Part shown: piece after piece, positions 1 through 8,707 of the stretch
Position numbering within the stretch: the first letter of the stretch is position 1
Layout: each line of letters opens with the position of its first letter
Source: Saposhnikovia divaricata
Taxonomy: Eukaryota; Streptophyta; Magnoliopsida; Apiales; Apiaceae
Assembly (NCBI GenBank): GCA_036435485.1
Contig: CM071597.1
Coordinates: 176,062,147 to 176,126,146, forward strand
Length of the DNA stretch: 64,000 nucleotides
Reading direction: 5' to 3'
The notes under the pieces: model-generated
Told to the model about the DNA's origin: nothing
The model's database searches: none
Seen by the model: only the letters and a program-made list of their open reading frames with translations
Translations under genes and position numbers: made by a program

Positions 1-30
1 AGCACCACCTCTCCCACGCTTAGGAACCAT
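1..30 (-). CDS. start of an unidentified ORF running off the left edge
   Basis: On the minus strand an ATG at 30-28 opens a frame reading MVPKRGRGGA up to the window edge. About 260 bp upstream on the same strand is a TATA-like CTATATATA (298-290), and the stretch between looks like an untranslated leader. The basic Gly/Arg-rich start resembles the beginning of many plant retroelement or nucleic-acid-binding proteins, but ten residues cannot identify a family. It lies inside the 3' half of the Athila-like element, beyond its gag-pro frame, so it may be an extra ORF of that element. The call depends on sequence outside the window. Confidence 0.3.
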   Translation of the reverse strand, partial: MVPKRGRGGA

Positions 31-287
31 AAGAATCAATACCCAACTCACAAAATTCACCAAAATCCACAAAAAATTCGAATTCACAAATACCCCCAAA
101 TACTCAAGAACACACAACCCTAATAATGCAAGAACACAATTCGTAATATCAAAATAAAAGGAAGAAATATACCCCAAATACGAGCCGGAAAGGTGAAACT
201 TGCAATTAAAAAAATCCCCCAAACTTGAATCTTGAAGCCTCGAAATTGATTGTAGGAAAATATAATTGGAATGGGGTAGGATTGGTG

Positions 288-300
288 TGTATATATAGAG
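288..300 (-). promoter_or_regulatory. possible TATA box for the left-edge ORF
   Basis: On the minus strand the sequence CTCTATATATACACACC holds a good plant TATA-box match, about 260 bp before the ATG at 30. No other core promoter element was recognised, and AT-rich DNA gives such matches by chance. Confidence 0.3.
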
Positions 301-537
301 GTTTAATTGTGTAGATTTGGGAAAGAAATATAAAATAGGAGATGAATTGGGAATGATTTGGAATTACTATAGGACTAGAATTAAGATTTTAGGTGGAGAA
401 AATAATTAGAAAAGGGATTGGAGAAATTTTTTTTTTTATACGTTAAACGCACATACACTGGACAAGAACAAACCTGGACGGACAGAATTTTTGATGGGCT
501 ACTGCGCCATGTTGGCGCTGAGGCGCGTGGACTGCTG

Positions 538-538
<1 letters not shown>

Positions 539-592
<54 letters not shown>
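539..592. repeat. (TA)n microsatellite
   Basis: An almost pure run of AT dinucleotides of about 50 bp within the non-coding 3' half of the Athila-like element. It creates artificial Tyr-Ile reading frames on both strands. Confidence 0.95.
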
Positions 593-665
593 CAAACACA
601 CTTGCACGGACATAACTTGGCCTGGACAGAAAATCTTGTAGGCTATGTCGCGGTCTGGAAGACGC

Positions 666-802
666 GGCACGCGAATATTTTTTTTTTTTCACTACACTCA
701 TATTTTTTTTTTCAACACTCAATTTTTTTTTTTTGAATACAACACTGTTTTTTTTTTCAACACTCTTTTTTTTTTCACTCATATTTTTTTTTCAACACTC
801 AA
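666..802. repeat. degenerate short tandem repeat of poly-T plus CAACACTC
   Basis: Five or six units of 8-12 T followed by CAACACTC or CACTCAT, about 18-25 bp each. On the element's own (minus) strand these are A-rich tracts separated by GAGTGTTG. They are non-coding; replication slippage is the simplest origin. Confidence 0.8.
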
Positions 803-804
803 TG

Positions 805-822
805 CGTGGGTTGCCTCCCACG
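805..822 (-). other. short hairpin after the gag-pro frame
   Basis: CGTGGG-TTGCCT-CCCACG is a perfect 6-bp stem with a 6-base loop. From memory, a GGGAGGCAACCC-type sequence next to a GCGCTT motif is a recurring landmark downstream of the coding part of plant Athila/Tat elements; here it lies about 45 bp past the last stop codon. Its function is not known to me. Confidence 0.5.
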
Positions 823-865
823 AAGCGCTCCTTTAACGTCAATAGCTTGACGTTACTTCCTCAAC

Positions 866-1237
866 TCATGGCGGTATCAAAACAATAACGGAACCGTCTT
901 CAACAGATAGACCATTCATACGAACGTTGACCTCTTGTTTACTAGCTTTCCACAAATCTCTTCCCTCGGACTTCAACCTGATTTTACTATCCAACAGCTT
1001 AATCTTCATCTTTTTCTTCTTCACACCTCTAATGTGCTTCTCCAACTCGAACGGCTGAACAAAACTTTCTTCTTCCTTATCATCGGCTTTCCACCTTCGC
1101 AACACGTAATCATGCCCCTTTTCAAAAATCACTAGCTCATTATTCAAAAGAACATACCTCAAATGTGGTGGAAGTTTCCCAAGCTTAACACTCGAGAGAT
1201 CTCGAGAAGAACTGTCAATGAAATCACTGATGTGATG
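866..1237 (-). pseudogene. read-through extension of gag-pro behind one in-frame TAG
   Basis: The frame continues in phase for about 124 codons after the TAG that ends gag-pro at 1238. It includes a KLPPHLRYVLL segment like the start of the linker between protease and reverse transcriptase in Athila/Tat polyproteins, followed by a lysine-rich stretch and a terminal VIVLIPP. No reverse transcriptase motif follows, so the pol region seems to have been deleted rather than mutated. The TAG may be a disabling mutation or a suppressible stop; the sequence cannot tell which. Confidence 0.55.
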
Positions 1238-3538
1238 CTATAGCACGTGTGTGTCCGACTTTTCGCTCAACAACTGATCAAATTTCTTTCTCTGACCCAT
1301 ATCAACTATTTCCACATTGTAACACTCTTCATCCTCGGTCGGAAATTTCATGGCCTTGAAAACATTAAAGGTGACATTCTGATCTTGCACCCTCATTGTA
1401 AGCTCTCCTTTTTGCACATCGATCAAAGTATGGCCTGTAGCTAGAAAAGGCCTTCCCAAGATTATGGGAATCTTCTTGTCTTCTTCAAAATCCAAGATAA
1501 CAAAATCAGCTGGGAAGATAAGCTTATCAACTTTCACCAAAACGTCCTCCACTATGCCCCTTGGATATGTGATAGATCGATCAGCCAACTGCAAAGAGAT
1601 ATTGGTTGGCTTTGGCTCCGGTAGACCAAGTTGCTTGAACACGGATAAAGGCATGAGATTGATTCTAGCTCCAAAGTCACACAAGCACTTGCTAAAAGAA
1701 AGGTTGCCAATAGTGCAAGGGATAGTGAAACTCCCCGGATCTTTAAGTTTGCGTGGCAACTTCTGCTGCAGAATTGCACTACACTCCTCCGTTAATGCCA
1801 CTGTTTCAAATTCTTCCAACCTTCTCTTTCGTGACAAAATATCCTTCATGAACTTTGCATACCTCGGCATCTGCTCCAATGCTTCAACAAAAGGAATGTT
1901 AATGGACAATTTCTTGAAGACATCCATAAACTTCTGAAACTGTTTCTCTTGACTTTTCTGCAAGCGCCCAGGAAATGGAGGAGGAGGATAGATTTGATTA
2001 TTCTTTGAAGATTGCTCCGGAGTAGATTTCTCAACAGGTTTCTTTCTCTTCTCACCATCAAGCTGATCATCCCCTAAATCAGATTTCTCAATTTCTGGCA
2101 CTGCAGATTTTTCAACCTGCTGATTCTGAACATCTTCATCTTCCTTAGCTACTGATTTAGAATCCCACGTGACTTTTCCAGATCTCAAAGAAACTGCATT
2201 GACCTGTTCTTTGCTTTCCCTTCTGCCTGGATTTACCTCCGTATCACTAGGAAGAGTTCCTTGTGGCCTACTATGTAAAGCACTAACAATCTGTCCTATC
2301 TGGTTTTCCAAGACCTTTTGAGAAGCTTGCAGGTTCTTCACCATCATCCACAAATCATCCCCTTCTGATTTTTCATTAGATGATTGCCCCGCATGAGCCT
2401 GGGGCTGTTGCTGCTGAAATCCCGGAGGTTGATATGGTGGCCTTGGAGCATATGGCTGTTGATAGCCTTGATTGAATGGCTTTGCTTGCTGACCCTGAAA
2501 CTGCTGCTGATAAGGTTGCTGAACACCTTGATTATTGCTCAAGCTGAAATTTGGATGATTCCGATTATTAGGATGATAAGTGGCTGGAACTGGTGCAGTA
2601 GGTCTCTGAAAATTACTCACGAACTGTGCTGATTCAGAAGAGATAGCACACTGATTCGTCTCATGTGCGCCCGCACATAGCTCACAAATACTAGCAACCT
2701 GCTGCATCCCATGATTTGCCAAAGAATCTATTTTCCTATTCATTGCCTCTAGCTGAGCTGCTAGAGCTGAGACTGCATTAACATCAAGAACACCTGCTAC
2801 CTTGCCTTGAGAAAGCCTATGGGTTGGATTTTGAAATTCATTAGCAGCCATCGCCTCAATAAGATCATATGCTTCCTCGTAGCTCTTAGCCCACAGAGCT
2901 CCACCTGATGCTGCATCTAGCAAAGGTCTAGACTGTGCTCCCAACCCATTGTAAAAACCGTTAATGACCATCCAATCAGGCATGCCATAATGTGGACACC
3001 TACAAAGCATCTCCTTGTAACGTTCCCAAGCCTCACAAAGAGATTCGCCAGATTGCTGTTGAAATTGAGTTAACTGGTTCCTTATTGCTGCAGTTTTCGC
3101 CATAGGGAAGAATTTAGTAAGAAACTTCTGAGCAAGATCATCCCATGTAGTAATGGAACCAGCTGGTAGAGAGTGTAACCAGCCCTTAGCCTTATCCCTT
3201 AAAGAGAATGGGAAAAGCCTCAACTTGATAGCATCATCCGACACACCATTAAATTTGAAAGTGTCGCAAATCTCGATAAAGTCCCGGATGTGCATGTTAG
3301 GATCCTCTGTCGAAGCACCCCCAAACTGAACCGAATTCTGCACCATCTGAATTATGCTCGGCTTGATCTCAAAGTTGTTTGCTGCAATAGCTGGCCTGAC
3401 AATACTAGATTGTATGTCATTGATCTTTGGCTGCGAATAGTCCTTCAGAGCCTTGACTGTTGCTGGTAAGTCTGCCATCTCTTTTACTGATACAAGTTCT
3501 TCTTCTGCCAGTTTACGAGTTTGCAAACGTGTTCGCAT
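1238..3538 (-). CDS. Athila-like gag-protease polyprotein (766 aa)
   Basis: Encodes the structural Gag protein, which would form cytoplasmic particles, and an aspartic protease to cut it. A retrotransposon Gag core spans about residues 100-235 (RLFPFSLRDKAKGWL, FLTKFFP). A zinc knuckle CX2CX3HX4C sits at 285-297, one residue shorter than the usual CX2CX4HX4C. A Q/P-rich linker (330-385) and an acidic/lysine-rich region (455-510) follow. The retropepsin covers about 600-715: the catalytic Asp is D621 in CDFGA, where many relatives have DLGAS, and the second signature is ILGRPFLAT near 693-701. The usual Ser after the DxGA motif is Arg, so activity is doubtful. The ATG start follows an about 115-bp leader after the primer site. 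The frame is otherwise open, arguing for a fairly young copy. Confidence 0.85.
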   Translation of the reverse strand: MRTRLQTRKLAEEELVSVKEMADLPATVKALKDYSQPKINDIQSSIVRPAIAANNFEIKPSIIQMVQNSVQFGGASTEDPNMHIRDFIEICDTFKFNGVSDDAIKLRLFPFSLRDKAKGWLHSLPAGSITTWDDLAQKFLTKFFPMAKTAAIRNQLTQFQQQSGESLCEAWERYKEMLCRCPHYGMPDWMVINGFYNGLGAQSRPLLDAASGGALWAKSYEEAYDLIEAMAANEFQNPTHRLSQGKVAGVLDVNAVSALAAQLEAMNRKIDSLANHGMQQVASICELCAGAHETNQCAISSESAQFVSNFQRPTAPVPATYHPNNRNHPNFSLSNNQGVQQPYQQQFQGQQAKPFNQGYQQPYAPRPPYQPPGFQQQQPQAHAGQSSNEKSEGDDLWMMVKNLQASQKVLENQIGQIVSALHSRPQGTLPSDTEVNPGRRESKEQVNAVSLRSGKVTWDSKSVAKEDEDVQNQQVEKSAVPEIEKSDLGDDQLDGEKRKKPVEKSTPEQSSKNNQIYPPPPFPGRLQKSQEKQFQKFMDVFKKLSINIPFVEALEQMPRYAKFMKDILSRKRRLEEFETVALTEECSAILQQKLPRKLKDPGSFTIPCTIGNLSFSKCLCDFGARINLMPLSVFKQLGLPEPKPTNISLQLADRSITYPRGIVEDVLVKVDKLIFPADFVILDFEEDKKIPIILGRPFLATGHTLIDVQKGELTMRVQDQNVTFNVFKAMKFPTEDEECYNVEIVDMGQRKKFDQLLSEKSDTHVL

Positions 3539-3653
3539 ACACGTTCAAGTACCTAAAAACACCACGAAACAAACAAACTAAATAAGAAATCCGAGTTAGT
3601 GAATGCTAACGACCACTGATGACAAGCACATAAACTAAATTAAACACCGATGA

Positions 3654-3671
3654 TCCCCGGCAGCGGCGCCA
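3654..3671 (-). other. primer binding site of the Athila-like element
   Basis: Minus-strand TGGCGCCGCTGCCGGGGA lies 6 bases inside the LTR end. It matches the primer site typical of plant Athila/Tat gypsy elements, thought to pair with a tRNA-Asp 3' end. It fixes the orientation of the element. Confidence 0.85.
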
Positions 3672-3677
3672 AAAACT

Positions 3678-5154
3678 TGTTTACACAATATCATGCAAGT
3701 ATACGTGGTCACAAGTAATACAATTAAGTTCGTTCCACTGAGATCTGGTTATGGTTCTTTTCAGCTAATGTGCCTATTCAACAATGTATGATCTTAATTC
3801 ACTGCTAAGACAATAAATAAATTGAGATTTTAATTAACTAAATTAAGCTAAGATGCAAGTAAGAACTAATTAACTAATGAGAATTAAATCTGAATTACTT
3901 ATAAGAATAAAAACATGGGATCCTAACTTCATTATCTACTTCATTTAGAGTCGCAGCCTTTAATCAATACATGTGATGGTTTTGATATCTGATCGGACAA
4001 CACGAAACAAGTACACGCTACCTCTCAGTATACGTATACCATACTACCCATACATCCACAAAAGAGATAGAAGATGAATAGACACCAATTATGCTTAGAC
4101 CCTATATGTCTATAGAATTTGAAAACATAACGATTGAAGAACAAGTTATCCATAAAGATCACACAGGGCAATATAAGTATTCTCATCTCATACTACGAAT
4201 CATGTTGATAAACAATCATGAACCTATGCTAGCATGGCAAGTTCTAAATCTCAAGATCCACTTTCACTTCACAAGAGATTAACAAATTAGATGTTCGCGA
4301 CGCATCTAAATACATGAAACACAACCATACGAGAATATCAAGAATTCACCACACATAAATTTTTAAGGCATACAAACTACTAAGCTACATAGATAACTCC
4401 GTTAGAATCCCATGACAACGATTAGCTCATAATTGAACCGTTCATCGTCATGGGATTTGATGAAAACATGATATAAAACAAGATATGAATAAAAGAAGTA
4501 ATTATATTAATAAACAAAGAGTTAAGAAAACAAATCTAGAATCCAGAATAACACAAAAGATGAAGTAGATCTGAATCCGTTGCTTGTCACGAGCGTTGAA
4601 TCCTTCTCTCCTTTTCTCCCTTGCAGATCTAAGCTATGATACAAAAATAATAACTAATAATATGTCTATCTCTATTACAATGGTATGATGTGTTTAAATA
4701 GGCTCTAAAAGTCTTCCCCAGCAAGAAAATACAAAAACAAAATTATAATAGAATTTCTGCAAGATACGTTTCCTAAATTGATTCTGTTTTTAAGGAAAAT
4801 TCGTGGTTGACTTTTCTTCAGATTTTCTGGAACGTTCCCAACGTAATTAGACCTCTGAACTACCTTAGAATGATAGAGAATCTCGTTATCTTCGCGTGGA
4901 CTGCTTACGGGCCTCAAACGAACTTCTAGAACTCAAGATATGGCCACAACAGTGTAGACTGCGCAACCCTTCTCAGAAATTCGAATTTTAATCAATTAAT
5001 TCCCCAAAAATTATAGAAGCATCCACCTTAGTCAACATTCTCGTAATTCTGCACAACTAAGCAAAACACATCAAAACTACAATAAACTTGAGTCCAAGAC
5101 AATCAATTTAAGCCGATATGGAACGCTCCAAGTGGATATAAAATCCACTTATCA
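3678..5154 (-). repeat. 5' LTR of the Athila-like element (about 1.48 kb)
   Basis: On the minus strand the LTR begins TGATAAGTGGATTTTATATC at 5154 and ends TGTAAACA at 3678, so it has TG...CA termini directly outside the primer site. The 3' copy needed for dating lies beyond the left edge. Small ORFs within it have no recognisable content. Confidence 0.8.
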
Positions 5155-5669
5155 ATGAGTCGTACTGAACAATTAGTATCAATGAGCCGATATGCAAGCA
5201 CTCATTTTCATCAGACTAAATCCGTTACTATTATTACACTTTTAACGAAATATAAGTCCTTTCATAAAATTCTACTTTAATAGCCTCATCATTTTTAAAT
5301 TCCTTTTTACCCATCCTAAATCTCCAATATTTTTATTATTTAATCAATCCGTAAGAAAAATATTTATTCTCCCATTTATTGATTATTAAATAATTACAAC
5401 ATAATATAAGTCCAATTTAAGGAATCTCTTTTAAACAAAATTTCTCTTTTTTTTTTTTATTTTAAAGAAACCAAACTGAAATTTATTCTTTTTATTACAA
5501 TTAATCATATTTATCACTTAAATTCTAAATAAATCAATACAACAAAAATTAATCATACATCAATTAATTAAAATTAACAACAACACCCAATACCCCCCTC
5601 TCATCACCACCGTCGGGACGCCGGCCGGACGCCATGGCGGTGCCGGCAGCTCCTCCTCCCCCCGACTTC

Positions 5670-6292
5670 TAGGGATGGGCATTCACCCCGGCCCGCCCGA
5701 TCCGATCCCCGCCCCGCTTGGGGCGGGGAATCGGGGATTTTTTCGGGTACGGACCGGGGAGCGGGGACAATTTTCAAAAAAAAATCGGGGAGCGGGCCGG
5801 GGCCGGGATTTTATGTCTCCCCGGCCCGATCCCCGACCCCCGCCCCGATTCGTCCCCGACTCGATTTCACCACATTAATATATATATATATATATAATCA
5901 TATATTAATATATACGAATTTCCAATACTTTATATTGGAAATAAAATGATATTTTAATGTTATATGTTTGTCTTTCTAATAGTTAAATAACTTCACTTCC
6001 ATGTTATTTATAATTGTTTATTTAAGTAATATTTTTTATCTTAATTTAGTGCTTCAAAAATTGTTTCAAATTCACTAGTTAATGTTTAAAATTGTTTACA
6101 ATGTTATTTTTTGTTTAAAATGAAATTCCCCGATTCCCCGCGGGGATCCCCGTTACCCGTTCGGGCCGGGGACGGGGAATAAAAAATAATCCCCGACGGG
6201 GATCGGGCCGGGGACGGGGATCGGGTTTAAATTTGGGGATGGGGGCGGAGATAGCACTCCCCGGCCCCGAAGTGCCCCGATGCCCATCCCTA
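5670..6292. mobile_element. hAT-type MITE with perfect 8-bp target duplication
   Basis: Termini are TAGGGATGGGCA and its exact inverse TGCCCATCCCTA. The flanks carry a perfect 8-bp duplication CCGACTTC (5662-5669 and 6293-6300), as expected for hAT transposition. Both ends hold GC-rich clusters of CCCCG/CGGGG motifs, the kind of subterminal repeats to which hAT transposases bind, around an AT-rich 250-bp centre. No transposase is encoded, so the 623-bp element is non-autonomous. Confidence 0.9.
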
Positions 6293-6309
6293 CCGACTTC
6301 CCCCCCTCA

Positions 6310-6312
<3 letters not shown>

Positions 6313-6356
<44 letters not shown>
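6313..6356. repeat. (CT)n microsatellite
   Basis: About 42 bp of CT dinucleotides followed by a further 200 bp of CT-rich DNA. It lies in the leader-like part of the Tekay-like LTR and creates artificial Ser-Leu or Arg-Glu reading frames. Confidence 0.95.
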
Positions 6357-6360
<4 letters not shown>

Positions 6361-7472
6361 CTCCATCTCTCCCCTCTCGAACTCTCTCACGATCTCTCGC
6401 TCTCCCTCCGTCTCTCGTTCTCTCTCATCTCTCTGTCTCAATCTCTCACTCTCTCTCCGCCGCCCTCTCCCTCTCCTCTCCACCGTCCTTCTCTCCCTCT
6501 TCGATCTCTCTCTCTCTTTGCCTCTCTTTCTCCCTCTCCGAAACCATCTCTCCACCTCTCCCTGCTCTCGCCATCTCCATCCCCTCTGCACCCAAACCGG
6601 CGACACCCACCACCGCCGGTCACCCCTGCCGCCGCGGTGGTGGTCTCAAAATTGACATGCATCCACAATCATAACCCCAAATCACAAACCCCTCTCTTAA
6701 TACCCCTAAATCAATTACGATCCATACCAAAATTCATCACAATATTAAAATCACAAAATTTCTAATTAATAATTTCAAGCCCTAATTTAAAACATACAAT
6801 ATATCAACAAGATCGTACAATTATGATTACAAAAAGAAGGAAAAGGATTTATAGGGGTATAAGATCATACCCTTTTTTTGTGAAAACTCAAGTTTTAAGC
6901 TTGCTTTGAAAATCAACTTTTGAAACCCTTAAGTCTATATATCAATTTGTAGAGAATAATATGGGCTATCTAATTCTTTAAATGCATGTAACGATCGGCC
7001 AAGATCCTTGTGGCTTGGAGCTTAAATGGTGGGGCTTCAATGAAGGTGAATGTGTGTGTGTGTTTTTTTTTTTCACCGAGAGAAATAAGAGAGAAGTGAT
7101 GTTCTCCTCTTTTTTTTTTATTCTTATACACTTTATCAACTAGTTGGGCCTTAAATGGGCTAGCATAATAATTGGGCTCATAATCACAATTCATATAATA
7201 CTTATAATTTCGCTTGATCCAAATTTATAAATTTGCTAACACAAAATTAATAACCTAAATTTTACTTATAAATCCTAAAATAATTATAGGTTGTAAAACG
7301 ATAGCAATATTATTAATAGTAATAAGGAACCGCTATTAATAATAATGTAGTGCCGTACTAAATAAATAAATATTTGAACACATACTTAAAATTTATAAAG
7401 AATATTAAATTACCAAATGATTCTAAGGGGGCTCGTCATCGATAAAATATTAATAAATTTACGGTTATTACA

Positions 7473-8707
7473 GTGTGATAAGCCTGTAGTTACACAAGAT
7501 ATATTCACTCAGTCAATTAGAATTATCTGGTGTTTTAAAAGTCTAACGGACAGATGAAGAGTAAAGCGCAAATGATGCTTAAAATGAAGAAATTAGAAGA
7601 AAGAGATGAAAGAGTTAGAAAGATAGTTTTAAGAAGTGAAAACGCAAGGCCTGAGTAGAGTATTAGAAAATTTACAAAGTTTTTGATTAAAATCAAGAAT
7701 AAAACCTACACTCTCAGAATACAATATCTTGAAGGCTATTTAGTTTGTATCTTGAATATTATTGGAGATCGAACTAAATGGATGTATCATTTCGAAGAAG
7801 TGGAAGAACAGTTTAGTATTGTAAGTGTTCTGAAAAATCATATTAATTAGACGATGCCCATAAAACCCTTGAATTCTATTCTATAAACTCATAAAAAAAA
7901 ATTGACATGACTACTATCAATATTACTCATATTATTTTTCAGATTACAAAATTGAACATACTTAAATAAGTACATAGTAGTCGCATATGCCATTAACAAA
8001 CAAAATTCCATTAAAATCAATCACATATTTTAAAAGATATTGATCATGCACAACTTAATTTAAAAATACAATTTAAGAAAGCGACTCGTGCCTCGCATTG
8101 ATTTTTATGCTAGTTCTATATAACTTCTTAAACATTTTTTACAAAATAATTAGTTTTGGTTCCATTTTAAATTATTTCACATGAATTTAATTACACTTTG
8201 TTGTAAAGTCATTTTTTTGTAAGAAAATTATAAAATAACTTTTTTACCGAAATTAAAAAAATATTTATACAAATAAAAAGAGAAGGAAAATTGTAAAATT
8301 TTACTTTATTAAGTAGATCGAATAATTTAAAATTTAATTTCATACTAAATAAATTTAAGTAATTACATGTAAGATGAATTTATGATTCTTTGATGGATGA
8401 TATGAACTTGCAATTACGGTTGATTTTTAGGTAATAATGAATCAATTTACGTATTTTTGGAACGTTAGATTGTTCTTTCAAAAAAGACTGTGTGTTAACA
8501 ATAAAAGCGGGATATTTGAAAATTGAAATTTAATTAATTTTTAGATATTAAATGAGTTTAAAAAAATATATATCATATGAGTTTTTATCAATGAATTAAA
8601 AAAAAAAAACTAAATTTTGAATATACCAAGGTACTGAAAAATCCCAATTTCAGCTTTACATACACACCTGCTCACCAGTCAGTGGGAGAGAGGATTACAA
8701 GGTGATA
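7473..8707. other. AT-rich upstream region of the kinase gene
   Basis: No gene is visible. At 8090-8113 there is a degenerate Helitron 3' end (an imperfect CGTGC...GCAT stem followed by CTAGT), but no matching 5' TC end was recognised. The last few hundred bases should hold the promoter of the kinase gene; no individual box stands out from the AT-rich background. Confidence 0.4.

Larger units (their letters stand above)
1..5154 (-). mobile_element. non-autonomous Athila-like Ty3/gypsy retrotransposon (partial; 3' LTR outside window)
   Basis: Read on the minus strand the element runs LTR (5154-3678), tRNA primer site (3671-3654), gag-pro ORF (3538-1238), a short read-through frame (to 866), then non-coding DNA with T-rich repeats and a TA microsatellite. 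The 3' LTR is not in the window. The primer site TGGCGCCGCTGCCGGGGA is that of plant Athila/Tat elements. Reverse transcriptase, RNase H and integrase are absent, so it would depend on enzymes supplied by another element. The right end abuts what looks like the interior of a Tekay-like LTR, suggesting a nested insertion; ATGAG at 5155-5159 would be one copy of the target duplication. Confidence 0.8.
5155..7472 (-). mobile_element. Tekay/Del-like gypsy LTR fragment, interrupted by a hAT MITE
   Basis: On the minus strand the sequence begins TGTAATAACCGTAAATTT at 7472, a start typical of Tekay/Del LTRs. It continues through a leader-like region with GA/CT-rich and GC-rich parts (6300-6650) to an AT-rich end (5160-5560), where the Athila-like element cuts it off. 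No gag or pol is present, so it is a solo or truncated LTR. The other end was not found. Short ORFs here come from the CT microsatellite or the MITE. Confidence 0.5.

Noticed and set aside
381..836. Open frames over the TA and poly-T repeats near the left end
   Set aside because: Tyr-Ile and Phe/Lys runs come from simple repeats on both strands.
5675..5878. Gly/Pro/Arg-rich frame
   Set aside because: It lies in the GC-rich end of the hAT MITE.
6233..6765. Long Ser-Leu and Arg-Glu frames on both strands
   Set aside because: Artefacts of the CT microsatellite and the CT-rich leader.
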